Assembly: GCF_000513995.1 (NCBI RefSeq)
Contig: NZ_AZVB01000023.1
Coordinates: 139-64,138, forward strand
Length of the DNA: 64,000 bases
Origin: Pseudoxanthomonas sp. J35
GTDB taxonomy: Bacteria; Pseudomonadota; Gammaproteobacteria; Xanthomonadales; Xanthomonadaceae
Direction of reading: 5' to 3'
Under the pieces are notes generated by a model. The model did not search any database. It saw only the letters and a list, made by a program, of their open reading frames with translations, and was not told the origin of the DNA. Below, piece after piece: positions 63,573-64,000 of this stretch (positions within the stretch are counted from its first letter, which is position 1; every line of letters starts with the position of its first letter). The translations under genes were made by a program, and so were the position numbers.

Positions 63573-64000
63573 TCAGACGTTCAGCAGCAGGAACTCGCGT
63601 TCCCAGGAACTGATGACGCGGAAGAAAGTTTCGTATTCCTTGCGCTTGACCGACACGTAGGCGCGCACGAAGCGCGGGCCCAGCATCTCCGCCAGCGGGC
63701 CGCAGGTCTCCAGCCCGTCCAGCGCCTCGCCCAGCGAGCGCGGCAGGTCGTAGCCCAGCTCCTTGGCGCTCTGCTCGGTCGGCGGGGTCGGCTTGAGCTT
63801 CTCGCGGATGCCCAGCAGGCCGCAGGCCAGGGTCGCGGCCATGGCCAGGTAGGGGTTGGCGTCGGAACCGGCGAAGCGGCTTTCCACACGCTGGTTCTCC
63901 GGCGTGTCCATCGGCACGCGCAGGCCGCAGGTGCGGTTGTCGTAGCCCCAGCGCACGTTGCTCGGCGAAACCTCGCCGAACATCAACCGCCGGTAGGAGT
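63573..64000 (-). CDS. Gamma-glutamylpolyamine synthetase (glutamine synthetase family), C-terminal part
   Basis: Only the last 142 codons are in the window. The frame reads SYRRLMFGEVSPSNVRWGYDNRT, then VESRFAGSDANPYLAMAATLACGLLGI, which is the C-terminal catalytic region of the glutamine synthetase fold; the Arg of VESR belongs to the ATP/glutamate site. It lacks the adenylylation Tyr loop position of GlnA and shows the PuuA/SpuB-type RWGYDNRT. Together with SpuC this fits the gamma-glutamylation route of putrescine use. The start, and any regulator upstream, are outside the window. Confidence 0.88.
   Translation of the reverse strand, partial: SYRRLMFGEVSPSNVRWGYDNRTCGLRVPMDTPENQRVESRFAGSDANPYLAMAATLACGLLGIREKLKPTPPTEQSAKELGYDLPRSLGEALDGLETCGPLAEMLGPRFVRAYVSVKRKEYETFFRVISSWEREFLLLNV

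Overview
The window is a high-GC chromosomal segment of a gammaproteobacterium of the Xanthomonadaceae/Lysobacteraceae (Lysobacter, Luteimonas, Pseudoxanthomonas or a close relative). The clues are the KdkA/heptosyltransferase pair, the tig-clpP-clpX-lon-hupB-ppiD order, PilT/PilU, a DUF6165 gene, GTAG-type REP (SMAG-like) palindromes, and the divergent gloB / yafS-like, rnhA, dnaQ layout. Genes are packed tightly, with many 1-4 nt overlaps. Almost all of the window is conserved housekeeping DNA. I see no prophage, CRISPR array, restriction or anti-phage locus, or secondary-metabolite cluster.

Layout. 1-0.5 kb: the edge of an IS5-type insertion sequence abutting a broken YCII-domain gene. 0.6-1.7 kb: an Lpp-like lipoprotein followed by an L,D-transpeptidase that seems to lack a canonical start codon. 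1.7-6.1 kb: a hexanucleotide tandem repeat, a cobalamin riboswitch with an RBS-sequestering hairpin, and class Ia ribonucleotide reductase nrdAB. 6.1-7.3 kb: a decayed membrane-fusion-protein gene, the 4.5S SRP RNA gene and two near-identical REP dimers. 7.3-12.0 kb, minus strand: one tightly coupled run kdkA, MBL hydrolase, moaA, moaC, moaD, moaE, beta-propeller. 12.0-16.6 kb: a heptosyltransferase, a giant MFS/spermidine-synthase fusion and DUF6165. 16.7-21.6 kb: tRNA-Ser, a PP2C phosphatase, dnaQ, rnhA, a methyltransferase, gloB and mltD.

21.6-31.5 kb is the protein quality-control block (tig, clpP, clpX, lon with a sigma-32-type promoter, hupB, ppiD) with tRNA-Val and tRNA-Asp, then a run of tRNA genes (Pro, Arg, His, Lys, Leu). 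31.6-37.5 kb: a BI-1 family membrane protein, an NhaC antiporter, NAD-type isocitrate dehydrogenase, an AhpD-like protein with glutaredoxin, and a BepA-like M48 protease. 37.5-45.3 kb: phosphate and polyphosphate control (a Pho box, then phoB, phoR, ppk1, ppx) and a vWA lipoprotein. 45.3-55.2 kb: a repeat-rich spacer, pyrB-ruvX-yqgE, tag, a YitT protein, pilU and pilT, then yggS-proC-DUF4426, a small secreted protein and a pirin. 55.3-64.0 kb, minus strand: a polyamine uptake and catabolism operon with the gene order of Pseudomonas spuBCDEFGH plus a semialdehyde dehydrogenase. Its first gene runs off the window.

The most notable points are the riboswitch on nrdAB and its visible RBS sequestor, the molybdopterin genes embedded between an LPS-core kinase and a beta-propeller gene, the probable AUC start of the L,D-transpeptidase beside an Lpp without a C-terminal lysine, and two polyamine-binding paralogs that differ at ligand-pocket aromatic positions. 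Family assignments rest on recognition of motifs and overall sequence; no database search was run.
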